A stretch of DNA of 48,652 nucleotides from Sphingobacteriia bacterium 24-36-13 (GTDB lineage Bacteria; Bacteroidota; Bacteroidia; Chitinophagales; Chitinophagaceae), in assembly GCA_002281875.1 (NCBI GenBank), contig NCHN01000021.1:1-48652 (forward strand), written 5' to 3'. Shown in pieces: positions 17,501 through 26,481 of this stretch. The notes below the pieces were generated by a model. That model saw only the letters and a list, made by a program, of their open reading frames with translations. It made no database searches and had not been told where the DNA came from. A program made the position numbers and the translations under genes. The first letter of the stretch is position 1. Each line of letters opens with the position of its first letter.

Positions 17501-17801
17501 TGATCTACCAAAGGAATTGCAAATGGCTCCCATTTATTCGTTTACTAAAATGATGAATCAAAAGAGTAATGGATTTGTTGCGTTTGGAAATTTTTTCGGT
17601 GTAATTCCATATGAAGGCCAATATGATGCATTGCAGCCTACTTATTTTAATTTTAATCAGCAACAAAATAAGTTTTTATTCGAGGGTATTATTCCTGATT
17701 TGCGAGGTGAATTTAGAGATGCAAAATGGTTGTGTAATAGGGATAATAAAAAGCTGTTAGTGGCTACTAGAAATAATAATACGTTAGTTTTTTTTGAATA
17801 G
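14511..17801 (+). CDS. Large FG-GAP/VCBS-repeat lipoprotein with ASPIC/UnbV domain (CRTAC1-like)
   Basis: A 1096-residue lipoprotein (C25 in LLGAC). I count about 13 calcium-binding DxNxDG-type loops (DINNDGLIDIYF, DVNADGYLDIYV, DFDKDGDTDLFI and others), the mark of FG-GAP/VCBS beta-propeller repeats. About seven lie before and six after a central region (about 505-590, IGAKVYLFNQ...HFGLPNGQLPDSILVVWP) that matches the ASPIC/UnbV domain of CRTAC1-like proteins. This suggests two propellers joined by that domain. It is probably a calcium-dependent adhesion or glycan-binding surface protein; the exact job in the locus is unknown. The ATG at 14511 gives the signal peptide. A TTG start at 14490 would lie in the preceding hairpin and is rejected. 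Confidence 0.83.
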   Translation: MIKVHSLPIKLLCNFLFFVFLLGACKNKQTLFSKINPITSNISFTNELKEKDGISILYYLYYYNGGGVATGDINNDGLIDIYFTANSTGKNKLYLNKGDFKFEDITDKSGVKGISDWCSGVTMADVNADGYLDIYVSTVSNKYGLKGHNELYINNKNGTFTEESSKYGLNTACFSTQSVFFDYDLDGDLDCYILNQSHKPHANIVNISNRANYDSLSGDRLFRNDVATTGKFTDVTAASGIYQSNLGYGLGISIGDLNNDGWDDIYIGNDFHENDYYYVNQQNGTFKEVGADHFGHYSRFSMGNDIADYNNDGQLDVITVDMLPPDEKTLKTYGSDENPDIYKVKLERNGYQKQYSRNSLHKNNGNGVTFSEVGLMGGVSATDWSWAPLFADFDNDGNKDLFISSGIVKRPVDLDYVQFVSDMKSNKGLDITDKFDQEVIDKMPDGSSHPFMFKGDGLHGFTDVSKEWGTANMKGYYTGASYADFNNDGKLDVIINPINEKAVLLKNTSTDSSMAISLKGNTANTFGIGAKVYLFNQSKTQYQQLMLTRGFQSSTAPELHFGLPNGQLPDSILVVWPNNTFQLIKQNIGFGKMQIQQDDAKGAFNFSSFFQSSKNLLTNISKDVLVNWVHQENDFIDHNRQYLIPHQLSSRGPKIAVADINKDGLEDFFVCGASEQPNTILVQQANGNFEKMILPNSGMSLHAEKVDAVFFDANLDGYQDLYIVSGGNQYDNGNPALLDHFYLSNGKGGFVPSDHLIPKLAFNKSSVTTIDFDKDGDTDLFITGLADAAKYGIAQSSYLLVNNGKALFTVAPNSIINADNLGMATSSTSADVNNDGWSDLIIAGEWMKITLFQNQKGKFKKVTIPNSSGLWQTIVQTDVNNDGWIDFLVGNWGHNTKLSAGKNGPLKLYVKDFDNNGSLEQVMCYTINNNEYTFLGKDELERALPVLKKAYLKYGEVAGKTVQYMFYDLFKDYIELDAVTLSSVCFINNGKGGFKMFDLPKELQMAPIYSFTKMMNQKSNGFVAFGNFFGVIPYEGQYDALQPTYFNFNQQQNKFLFEGIIPDLRGEFRDAKWLCNRDNKKLLVATRNNNTLVFFE

Positions 17802-17829
17802 AATTTAATGACTCTAAATACCTTTAACA

Positions 17830-19254
17830 ATGCTTAAATCAGGCTCAATCTTTATAATATTGATTTTATTGAGCTTTTGCTCCAATAAAAATAAGCTAGC
17901 CCCCAATGATAATGTAGTAGATAACGCTGCTAAAACTTATTATTGGGTAACTACTGGTGATCAATCTCAGCTGCTAACTAAACAATCTATTATTTTAAAT
18001 ACTGGGGGTGTTAATAATGCCTTGTCAGTAATTGATATAGATACTGCAACCAAATACCAAACAGTAGATGGTTTTGGCTATACTTTAACTGGAGGAAGTG
18101 CTTATTTAATAAATCAAATGGAGAGTAACCCTAAAGCTAGTTTGCTTAATGAGTTATTTGGCAGTAATGAAAATGCTATTGGAGTTAATTATTTAAGAAT
18201 TAGTATCGGCGCTTCTGATTTAAGCAGTACTGTTTTTAGTTATAACGATTTACCAACTGGGCAAACAGATACTTTATTAAATCAATTTTCATTATCTGCA
18301 GACACAATTGATCTTATTCCAATTCTTCAAAAAATTGTAGCCATTAATCCTGCAATTAAAATAATGGCTACACCTTGGAGTCCTCCTATTTGGATGAAAG
18401 ACAATCTAAATAGTATTGGAGGCAGTTTGCTGTCTAAATATTATCATGTTTATGCTAATTATTTTGTGAAGTATTTACAGCAAATGAAATTAAAAGGAAT
18501 TTCCATTGACGCTATAACTATTCAAAATGAGCCTCAACATGGTGGGAATAATCCCAGTATGTTAATGAGTGCTAATCAACAAGCTGATTTTATTAAAAAT
18601 CACTTAGGTCCATTATTTGAAAAAAACGGAATTAAAACAAAAATTGTCATTTGGGATCATAATTGCGACAATCCCAATTATCCAATTTCCATTTTAAATG
18701 ATCTAGCAGCAAAGAAGTATATTGATGGATCCGCCTTTCATTTGTATAATGGAGATATTAGCGCATTGTCAACTGTATATAATGCACACCCAGATAAATC
18801 TCTTTATTTTACTGAACAATGGACAGGTAAAAATGGAACCTTTGATGGCGACTTAAAATGGCATATCAAAAATGTAATTATAGGATCAATGCGCAATCAT
18901 AGCAAAAATGCTTTAGAGTGGAATTTAGCAAATGATCCATCCTTCGGACCAAGAACACCAGGAGGCTGTACAGAATGTAAAGGTGCATTAACAATTGCTG
19001 GGTCTACTGTATCAAAAAATGTTGCATTTTATATAATTGCACATGCTTCTAAATTTATCCCCTCCGGATCTATTAGAATTGGGAGTGGGATAGTGGGGAA
19101 TTTATTCTCTGCGGCCTTTTTAACTCCTGATGGAAAAAAAGTAGTGATTGTCTTGAATAATGGTAATCAAGTAGAGCAGTTTAATTTGCGAATCAATAAA
19201 CGTTGGTTAAGTTCGAGTTTAATGGGCGGTGCAGTGGCAACTTTTGTTATTTAA
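17830..19254 (+). CDS. Glycoside hydrolase family 30-type glucanase, lipoprotein
   Basis: A 474-residue enzyme with a signal peptide and probable lipid anchor at C17 (LSFC). The catalytic (beta/alpha)8 barrel starts at YQTVDGFGYTLTGGSA and shows NYLRISIGASD, ATPWSPPIWMK, the acid/base E234 in TIQNEPQH and the nucleophile E329 in LYFTEQWTG. This pattern is that of GH30, which includes glucosylceramidases and endo-beta-1,6-glucanases. The surroundings favour the latter (inference). A small beta-sandwich at the C-terminus (VVIVLNNGN...) is usual for the family. It lies 28 nt after the FG-GAP gene and 17 nt before the next. Confidence 0.88.
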   Translation: MLKSGSIFIILILLSFCSNKNKLAPNDNVVDNAAKTYYWVTTGDQSQLLTKQSIILNTGGVNNALSVIDIDTATKYQTVDGFGYTLTGGSAYLINQMESNPKASLLNELFGSNENAIGVNYLRISIGASDLSSTVFSYNDLPTGQTDTLLNQFSLSADTIDLIPILQKIVAINPAIKIMATPWSPPIWMKDNLNSIGGSLLSKYYHVYANYFVKYLQQMKLKGISIDAITIQNEPQHGGNNPSMLMSANQQADFIKNHLGPLFEKNGIKTKIVIWDHNCDNPNYPISILNDLAAKKYIDGSAFHLYNGDISALSTVYNAHPDKSLYFTEQWTGKNGTFDGDLKWHIKNVIIGSMRNHSKNALEWNLANDPSFGPRTPGGCTECKGALTIAGSTVSKNVAFYIIAHASKFIPSGSIRIGSGIVGNLFSAAFLTPDGKKVVIVLNNGNQVEQFNLRINKRWLSSSLMGGAVATFVI

Positions 19255-19271
19255 TTTAATTGAGATGAATT

Positions 19272-20951
19272 ATGCGGAATAAACTATTTCATATAAGCTT
19301 ATGTTTAATAAGTTCAATTATTTTTCATGGTTGTAAAAAAAATAATCAAGTAACAGAAACCCCAATAGTAATTCCACAAGCACTTCTTAATACATCTATT
19401 CAATTAAATAATCTTGTTGTTAATTCAAGTGCTAACTATGATGTAAACATTGCTACCAAAATTAAACTCGCCTTTAATAACAAGGTTGATAAAGCAACTG
19501 TTCCACAAGCTGTAACTATATCTTTAAATGGAGTGGAGAATGTTTCAATAAATTTTTCATACGAGAATAATGATAGTTGTATTGTTGTTGTCCCTAGTAC
19601 TCCTTTAAAGCATTTATCTAAGTATTTAGTTAGTGTAAGTACAAGCTTGACGTCTACGCAAAAAGGAAAATTAAATATTCCTATTTCAATTAGTTTTATC
19701 ACCAGCATTGATTCTACCAATAAGTTTCCAGTCATATCTGATAATGCATTATTGGATACTATTCAAAAAAGAACGTTTAAGTATTTCTGGGATTTTGCAC
19801 ACCCCGTATCGGGATTATCTAGAGAAAGAAATTCTTCAGGCGAAATTGTAACCATCGGTGGGTCTGGTTTTGGTATTATGTCATTAATTGTTGCTGTTGA
19901 TAGAAACTTTATTACTCGTGCTCAAGCATTAGATAGGTTAAAATTAATTGTTGACTTTCTAAAAAACAAAGCACAAAAATTTCATGGAGCTTTCCCGCAT
20001 TGGATACATGGCACAACTGGAGAAGTAATACCCTTTAGTTCAAAAGACAACGGTGCTGATTTAGTTGAAACATCTTATTTAATTGCAGGTCTACTTTCGG
20101 CTAGAATGTATTTTAATGAGTCAACTGTTTCTGAAACCACACTAAGGGCTGATATCAATTCAATTTGGGATGGAGTAGAATGGAACTGGTTTAGACAAAA
20201 TAACCAAGATGTACTTTATTGGCATTGGAGTCCTAATTTTCAGTGGGAGATGAATTTAAAAATCCAAGGTTGGAATGAATGTTTAATTACCTATATATTG
20301 GCTTCATCCTCTAATAATAATAATATACCTGCTTCTGTATACCATAATGGTTTTGCTCGAAGTGGGGCTATGGTTAATAACAATTCATATTATAATATTC
20401 AGTTACCATTAGGTCCGGCATTCGGTGGTCCTTTGTTTTATGCACAGTATAGTTTTTTAGGAATTGACCCTCGTGGCTTAAGTGATCAATACACTAATTA
20501 TAATAATTATGTAGTAAATCATACTAGAATAAATTATGAATATTGTAAAGCGAATCCTAAACAGTTTTTTGGTTACAGCGAGAATGCATGGGGACTTACT
20601 GCAAGTGATATTCCCAATGGATATGCTGCAAGTTCGCCCACAAATGATTTGGGGGTAATTACCCCTACTGCTGCATTGTCCTCTTTCCCTTATACTCCCA
20701 AAGAGAGCATGCAAGCACTCAGTTTTTTTTACTATAAGCTTGGCGATAAAATTTGGTCAGATTATGGTTTTGTTGATGCATATAAATTGCAAGATTTATG
20801 GTTTGCCAGTTCTACATTGGCTATTGATCAGGGGCCAATTATTATAATGATTGAAAATTATCGATCAGGACTAATTTGGAGCTTATTAACTTCATGCCCT
20901 GAACTTAAAGTGGGCATGAAAAAGCTTGGATTTATTGCACCCTATTTATAA
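19272..20951 (+). CDS. GH144-type endo-beta-1,2-glucanase (glycoamylase-like) lipoprotein with Ig-like domain
   Basis: A 559-residue lipoprotein (C21 in FHGC). Residues about 40-150 form a Big_5/SbsA-like Ig domain (IKLAFNNKVDKATVPQAVTI...). The catalytic part from about 155 begins LLDTIQKRTFKYFWDFAHP and carries GGSGFGIMSLIVAVDR, FPHWIHGTTG, ADLVETSYLIAGLL, WHWSPNFQWEMNLKIQGWNE and NDLGVITPTAALSSFPYTP, which mark the glycoamylase-like family now classed GH144 (endo-beta-1,2-glucanases such as one from Chitinophaga). Annotation pipelines often call these glucoamylases. It lies 17 nt after the GH30 gene and 9 nt before the GH43-like gene. The linkage specificity is inferred from the family only. 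Confidence 0.86.
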   Translation: MRNKLFHISLCLISSIIFHGCKKNNQVTETPIVIPQALLNTSIQLNNLVVNSSANYDVNIATKIKLAFNNKVDKATVPQAVTISLNGVENVSINFSYENNDSCIVVVPSTPLKHLSKYLVSVSTSLTSTQKGKLNIPISISFITSIDSTNKFPVISDNALLDTIQKRTFKYFWDFAHPVSGLSRERNSSGEIVTIGGSGFGIMSLIVAVDRNFITRAQALDRLKLIVDFLKNKAQKFHGAFPHWIHGTTGEVIPFSSKDNGADLVETSYLIAGLLSARMYFNESTVSETTLRADINSIWDGVEWNWFRQNNQDVLYWHWSPNFQWEMNLKIQGWNECLITYILASSSNNNNIPASVYHNGFARSGAMVNNNSYYNIQLPLGPAFGGPLFYAQYSFLGIDPRGLSDQYTNYNNYVVNHTRINYEYCKANPKQFFGYSENAWGLTASDIPNGYAASSPTNDLGVITPTAALSSFPYTPKESMQALSFFYYKLGDKIWSDYGFVDAYKLQDLWFASSTLAIDQGPIIIMIENYRSGLIWSLLTSCPELKVGMKKLGFIAPYL

Positions 20952-20960
20952 AATTCTTTT

Positions 20961-22715
20961 ATGAGATTTTTTATTGTTTTATTTTTTGTCTTAGTCATGG
21001 GATCAGGTCAGATATTGGCACAACAAACAACTTATTGTAATCCCATCAATATTGATTATGGATTTACACCCATTCCCAATTTTTCTGAATGGGGCAAACA
21101 CCGTGCTACTGCTGATCCTGTCATTGTAAATTTTAAAGGAGATTATTATTTATTTAGTACGAATCAATGGGGCTATTGGCATAGTAATGATATGCTTAAA
21201 TGGAACTTTATTTCTAAGAAATTCCTACGACCATGGAACAAAGGTTATGATGAACTCTGTGCTCCTGCAGTTGGTGTTATTGGTGATACAATGATTGTTT
21301 TTGGATCCACTTATACCAATAATTTTACTTTATGGATGAGTACCAATCCAAAAGCTAATGAATGGAAACCATTGGTAGATTCGTTTGAAATTGGTGGTTG
21401 GGACCCAGCTTTTTTTACAGATGATGATGGTAAATTGTACATGTATAATGGTAGTAGCAATGTGTTTCCTCTATATGGAATAGAGTTAGATCGGAAAACT
21501 TTTAAACCAATTGGAACTCGTAAAGAAATTTATCACCTTAAATCATGGAGATATGGTTGGCAAAGATTTGGTGAGCACATGGATAATACCTTTTTAGACG
21601 CATTCATGGAAGGTGCATGGATTACTAAATACAAAAACAAATATTATTTGCAATATGGCGCTCCAGGTACTGAATTCAGTGGCTATGCAGATGGTGTAGC
21701 AATCGGAAATTCGCCTTTAGGACATTTTGAAGAACAATCGGACCCATTGAGTATGAAGCTTGGAGGTTTTGCAAGAGGTGCAGGACATGGGGCAAGTTTT
21801 CAAGATAATTCTGGTAAATATTGGCATGTAAGTACTATCATGTTATCTGTTAAGAACAATTTTGAAAGAAGAATTGGAATTTGGCCAACTGGATTTGATG
21901 CCGATGATATGATGTGGACTAGCACGGCTTTTGGTGATTATCCTCATTATTTACCAAAGTATAGAGAAATGGATCAAGTTCCACTACAATCTAATCCGGC
22001 ATTTACTGGTTGGATGCTATTGAATTATAAAAAGCCTGTTAAGGTTTCTTCTACACTGGGAGGATATAGTGCAAATAATATCAACGATGAGCAAATGAAA
22101 ACCTATTGGAGTGCTGTTTCTGCCAATCAATCTGAATGGTTGCAATCTGATTTGGGTTCAATTGTAAAGGTAAATGCAATACAAATTAATTATGCAGATC
22201 AAGATGCTACATTTTTGGGTAAGCAAACCAATTTGTATCATCAATACAAAATATTTGCTTCTGATGACGGTGTTAAATGGAACTTAATCATCGACAAATC
22301 ATCTAATAAAATAGATATTCCACACGAATATGTTGAATTGGAGAAGCCAATTCTTACGCGGTTTCTTAGAATGGAAAATGTACATATGGCATCGGGTAAA
22401 TTTGCTATAAGTGGATTTAGAGTATTTGGTAAGGGTAACGGATATAAGCCCCCGCCCGTCAAGCAATTTATGGTGTTAAGAACTGAAAAAGACAAAAGAA
22501 GTGCTTGGATTAAATGGTCGCCAGTTGATGATGCCTATGGGTATAATATTTACTATGGAACAAGTCCTGATAAATTATATAATTGCATCACAGTTCATGA
22601 TATAAATGAGTATTGGTTTAAAGGAATGGATTTGAAAAAGACTTATTATTACACTATTGAAGCAATTAGTGAAAATGGACAGTCTGATAAATTTAAAATT
22701 TTAAAAGTGGAATAA
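20961..22715 (+). CDS. GH43-like glycosidase with discoidin-like and Fn3-like domains
   Basis: A 584-residue exported protein with a signal peptide (about 1-20). The N-terminal five-bladed propeller shows the three acidic residues of GH43: D52 in ATADPVIV, D148 in GGWDPAFF and E217 in FMEGAWITK. A discoidin (F5/8 type C)-like domain follows at about 345-490 (SNPAFTGWMLLNYKKPVKVS, then WLQSDLGSIVKVNAIQINYAD). The last about 90 residues look like a fibronectin type III domain (SAWIKWSPVDDAYGYNIYYG). GH43 enzymes act on arabinose, xylose or galactose linkages, so its place in a beta-glucan-type locus is noteworthy. The stop overlaps the next gene's ATG by one base. Confidence 0.82.
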   Translation: MRFFIVLFFVLVMGSGQILAQQTTYCNPINIDYGFTPIPNFSEWGKHRATADPVIVNFKGDYYLFSTNQWGYWHSNDMLKWNFISKKFLRPWNKGYDELCAPAVGVIGDTMIVFGSTYTNNFTLWMSTNPKANEWKPLVDSFEIGGWDPAFFTDDDGKLYMYNGSSNVFPLYGIELDRKTFKPIGTRKEIYHLKSWRYGWQRFGEHMDNTFLDAFMEGAWITKYKNKYYLQYGAPGTEFSGYADGVAIGNSPLGHFEEQSDPLSMKLGGFARGAGHGASFQDNSGKYWHVSTIMLSVKNNFERRIGIWPTGFDADDMMWTSTAFGDYPHYLPKYREMDQVPLQSNPAFTGWMLLNYKKPVKVSSTLGGYSANNINDEQMKTYWSAVSANQSEWLQSDLGSIVKVNAIQINYADQDATFLGKQTNLYHQYKIFASDDGVKWNLIIDKSSNKIDIPHEYVELEKPILTRFLRMENVHMASGKFAISGFRVFGKGNGYKPPPVKQFMVLRTEKDKRSAWIKWSPVDDAYGYNIYYGTSPDKLYNCITVHDINEYWFKGMDLKKTYYYTIEAISENGQSDKFKILKVE

Positions 22716-24994
22716 TGAAAAATATAGTAAAATTAGCATTGAGTTTTGTTGGGCTTTTTATTTTTAGTGTACTGCATGCGCAGGATGCTAAAATGAATAC
22801 ATTCATCAATCAGTTGATGGCTAAAATGACTTTGGAAGAAAAATTAGGTCAGCTGAATCTACCTAGTTCTGGTGATTTTGTTACGGGTGCTGCTGCAAGT
22901 TCTGATATTGCTAAAAAAATTGAAGCTGGTAAAGTAGGGGGCTTATTTAATATTAAGTCTGTTGCAAAAATTAAAGAAGTACAAAAGTTAGCAGTAGAAA
23001 AAAGCAGGCTAAAAATTCCATTGATGTTTGGAATGGATGTGATTCACGGATATGAAACGGTGTTTCCAATCCCTTTAGGAATGAGTGCTACTTGGGACAT
23101 GCCATTAATTGAACGCAGTGCAAGAATTGCTGCGAATGAAGCAAGCTCAGATGGCATCAACTGGACTTTTTCTCCAATGGTAGATATATCTAGAGATCCA
23201 AGATGGGGTAGAATTTCTGAGGGCAATGGAGAAGATCCTTATTTGGGCGGGCAAATTGCCAAAGCTATGATTAAGGGTTATCAGGGCAATGATTTGTCTA
23301 AGAACAATACCTTGCTTGCTTGTGTAAAACATTATGCTTTATATGGAGCTGCCGAAGCTGGTAGAGACTATGGTACTACTGATATGAGCCGAGTTAGAAT
23401 GTTCAATGAATACATGTTGCCTTATAAAGCTGCAGTAGACGCTGGTGTTGGTTCTGTAATGGCTTCATTTAATGAAATTGATGGGTTGCCTGCGCATGGT
23501 AATAAATGGTTGTTAACCGATGTATTAAAAAAGCAATGGGGTTTTAAAGGTATGGTCGTGTCTGATTATACAGGCATTAATGAAATGATTGCACACGGGG
23601 TAGGTGATTTAAAAACTGTGTCTGCCTTATCTATGAATGCTGGTTTAGATATGGACATGGTAGGAGAAGGTTTTTTAACCACTTTAGGGGCATCATTAAA
23701 AGAGAAAAAAGTGACGCTCGCTCGTATTGATGAAGCTTGTAGGAAAATTTTGGAAGCAAAATATAAATTGGGATTATTCGAAGATCCTTACCGGTATATA
23801 GATGAGAATAGAGCCAAAACAGAAGTGTTTTCTGCTGCTAACAGAAAAGAAGCAAGAACCATTGCTGCACAAAGTTTTGTGTTGTTAAAAAACGCGAACA
23901 ACACTTTGCCTTTAAAGAAATCTGGAGCAATCGCATTGATTGGACCTTTGGCCGATAACAAAGAAAATATGGGTGGTACTTGGAGTGTAGCTGCAAATTT
24001 AAGCAAAGCTACTTCTTTATTACAAGCATTTAAAGAAACCATTGGGGACAAGGTAGCTATTCATTATGCAAAGGGATCCAACTTAGATGCTGATGCAAAA
24101 TTTGAAGAGCGTGCGGGAATGTTTGGTAAGTCATTAAAGCGAGACAATAGAACAGATGATCAATTGTTGAATGAAGCATTGGATGCTGCTGCAAAGTCTG
24201 ATGTAATTGTAGTTGCTGCAGGCGAGAGTGCCGAAATGAGTGGAGAAGCAAGCAGTAGAAGCAATTTGGATATTCCTGGTATTCAAAAGAATTTGATTAA
24301 AGCATTATTGAAAACTGGTAAACCAGTAGTACTAGTATTATTTACAGGAAGACCATTAACCCTTACCTGGGAAAATGAATATGTACCTGCCATCTTAAAC
24401 GTTTGGTTCCCTGGATCAGAAGGGCCATATGCAATTGCGGATGTATTATTTGGAGACGTGAATCCATCTGGAAAATTATCTGCAACCTTCCCACAAAATG
24501 TTGGACAAGTACCGTTGTTTTATAATCATAAAAACACCGGTCGTCCTTTACGTGGGCCTTGGTTTCAAAAATTCCAAAGTAACTATCTAGATGTGAGCAA
24601 TGATCCACTGTATCCTTTTGGTTATGGCTTAAGCTATACTAACTTTAATTATAGTGATTTGGTTTTGAGTAGTAATAAAGCAAAAGGTAATCAATCGGTA
24701 ACTGCTTCTGTAACCCTTACCAATAAAGGGTCTTATGAAGGTAAAGAAGTAGTTCAATTATATATAAGAGATGTAGTTGGTTCTATTACTAGACCAGTAT
24801 CTGAATTAAAAGGGTTCCAAAAAATTAGTTTGAAGCCTGGTGAATCAACTAAAGTTAGTTTCACTATCACGCCCGAAGATTTGAAATTCTACAATTATGA
24901 TTTGAAATATGATTGGGAAGCCGGTGATTTTGACATCATGATTGGAACCAATGCACAAACAGTTAAAAAAGCCACCATCAATTGGTCTAAATAA
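22715..24994 (+). CDS. bglX: GH3 beta-glucosidase (BglX-like)
   Basis: A 759-residue periplasmic glycoside hydrolase family 3 enzyme with a signal peptide (to about residue 22, LHAQD). The N-terminal TIM barrel runs MTLEEKLGQLN, FGMDVIHGYETVFPIPLG, the substrate-binding region LLACVKHYALYG and the nucleophile D284 in MVVSDYTG. The alpha/beta sandwich carries AAGESAEMSGEASSR, which supplies the acid/base glutamate, and a fibronectin-III-like domain ends the protein (YIRDVVGSITRPVSELKGFQKI). It should release glucose from short beta-glucosides made by the upstream endo-enzymes. Its ATG overlaps the preceding stop (TAATG), so the two are translationally coupled. Confidence 0.94.
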   Translation: MKNIVKLALSFVGLFIFSVLHAQDAKMNTFINQLMAKMTLEEKLGQLNLPSSGDFVTGAAASSDIAKKIEAGKVGGLFNIKSVAKIKEVQKLAVEKSRLKIPLMFGMDVIHGYETVFPIPLGMSATWDMPLIERSARIAANEASSDGINWTFSPMVDISRDPRWGRISEGNGEDPYLGGQIAKAMIKGYQGNDLSKNNTLLACVKHYALYGAAEAGRDYGTTDMSRVRMFNEYMLPYKAAVDAGVGSVMASFNEIDGLPAHGNKWLLTDVLKKQWGFKGMVVSDYTGINEMIAHGVGDLKTVSALSMNAGLDMDMVGEGFLTTLGASLKEKKVTLARIDEACRKILEAKYKLGLFEDPYRYIDENRAKTEVFSAANRKEARTIAAQSFVLLKNANNTLPLKKSGAIALIGPLADNKENMGGTWSVAANLSKATSLLQAFKETIGDKVAIHYAKGSNLDADAKFEERAGMFGKSLKRDNRTDDQLLNEALDAAAKSDVIVVAAGESAEMSGEASSRSNLDIPGIQKNLIKALLKTGKPVVLVLFTGRPLTLTWENEYVPAILNVWFPGSEGPYAIADVLFGDVNPSGKLSATFPQNVGQVPLFYNHKNTGRPLRGPWFQKFQSNYLDVSNDPLYPFGYGLSYTNFNYSDLVLSSNKAKGNQSVTASVTLTNKGSYEGKEVVQLYIRDVVGSITRPVSELKGFQKISLKPGESTKVSFTITPEDLKFYNYDLKYDWEAGDFDIMIGTNAQTVKKATINWSK

Positions 24995-25020
24995 TTCATC
25001 TCAATCCTCAATTTATCAAT

Positions 25021-26481
25021 ATGAAATTTTTTGTAAGTTTTCTTTTCGTTGGTTTAATTAGCAGTGCTATTCAAGGGCAGGTAAAGCCAGAATGGACTGA
25101 AGTATTTCAAAAAATGAATACTGAAATAGACCAACACTCAAAAGCCTATAGCAGTTTAAAAACCGCTACTGAAACCATTGGCCATCGATTAACTGGATCT
25201 GAGAACGGAAAAAAGGCAGAAACTTTTGCTTATAATTTATTGAAGTCTTATGGGTTTAAAGACGTAAAATACCAACCATTTGAAGTAGAAAGTTGGAGTA
25301 GGGGAACGTTATCTGTAAAAATTGGTACCGACCTCAATAACTTACAAACGGTGAAGTCGGTGTCTTTGGCGCATGCTCCAGTAAAAGCCAATGTAAAGCT
25401 AGAGCTGGTAGACATGGGGAATGGATTAGAAGAAGACTATATTAATAATCCCGGCAAAGTAACTGGTAAAATTGCTGTGGTCTATTTGGGTATTTTGCCA
25501 GGATCTAAAGCAGGTTTAAAAAACTTACACCGTTCTGAAAAAACGGCTTTATCTACTAAGTATGGTGCAAAAGGCATCATCATTATTAATACTGCAACTG
25601 GGGGTATTTTATTAACTGGTACGGCATCTGTAACGGGTAAGTTAATTCCTGATCCTGCTGTTTGTATTGGTAAGGAAGATGGCTTAAAGCTAAAAGATGA
25701 AATGAAGAAAGCAACGCATTATGCTTCAATTGATATGACCAATCAATCTGGTTTAATTAAAGCTAGAAATGTGATTGCTACTATTAAGGGGAAAACAATG
25801 CCAAAAGAAAAAGTAATTGTTGGTGGGCACTTAGACAGTTGGGATTTGGCTACTGGTGCAATTGACAATGGAATAGGTTCTTTTGCGGTAATTGATATGG
25901 CCAGAACTTATATGGCATTAAAATTACAGCCTGAACGCACTGTTGAGTTTGTATTATTCATGGGTGAAGAAGAGGGGTTATTGGGGTCAAGGGCTTATGT
26001 GGATCAAGCGATGAAGAACAAAACCTTAGATCAAGTACGTTATATGCTTAACTACGATATGACCAATGATCCAAAAGGATTTTCAACCACTATTGCTGAG
26101 AGCAAAGATTTGTTTGTGGGTATTGGTGCTATTGCTCAAACCTTTGATACCAGCTATAAGAATTTATTTAACAATGGAGCTGGTTTGCACAGCGATCATC
26201 AACCATTTATGTTGCAAGGCATACCTACCGGAGGTGGCGCTGGTGGCAGACTACCCAATAATGCGGGCCCTTGTTACCATGCAGACTGCGATGACTTTAA
26301 ATTGGTAGACGAAAAGGGGTTAAAGAATACCGTTCGTAATGGTGCCATGCTACTATATGGCATTGCTGATTCCAAAGAATTAAAGTCTAGAAGGTTCACC
26401 GATACCGAAGTGCGAGACTTTATGATTAAAAACAACTTGAAGGAAGCATTAGAAATAGCAGGTGAATGGAGATGGAAATAA
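25021..26481 (+). CDS. M28-family zinc peptidase with PA domain
   Basis: A 486-residue exported protein (signal peptide to about residue 20). The zinc ligands of M28 aminopeptidases are visible: GGHLDSWD, AIDNGIGS, GEEEGLLGSRAY, LNYDM and HSDHQPF. A PA (protease-associated) insert lies at about 140-230, with LAHAPVKANVKL before it. It probably trims N-terminal residues of peptides in the periplasm or outside. It sits 26 nt after the GH3 gene in the same direction and may be read through from the polysaccharide locus, but its activity is not obviously related. It ends directly against the convergent PAP2 gene. Confidence 0.9.
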   Translation: MKFFVSFLFVGLISSAIQGQVKPEWTEVFQKMNTEIDQHSKAYSSLKTATETIGHRLTGSENGKKAETFAYNLLKSYGFKDVKYQPFEVESWSRGTLSVKIGTDLNNLQTVKSVSLAHAPVKANVKLELVDMGNGLEEDYINNPGKVTGKIAVVYLGILPGSKAGLKNLHRSEKTALSTKYGAKGIIIINTATGGILLTGTASVTGKLIPDPAVCIGKEDGLKLKDEMKKATHYASIDMTNQSGLIKARNVIATIKGKTMPKEKVIVGGHLDSWDLATGAIDNGIGSFAVIDMARTYMALKLQPERTVEFVLFMGEEEGLLGSRAYVDQAMKNKTLDQVRYMLNYDMTNDPKGFSTTIAESKDLFVGIGAIAQTFDTSYKNLFNNGAGLHSDHQPFMLQGIPTGGGAGGRLPNNAGPCYHADCDDFKLVDEKGLKNTVRNGAMLLYGIADSKELKSRRFTDTEVRDFMIKNNLKEALEIAGEWRWK

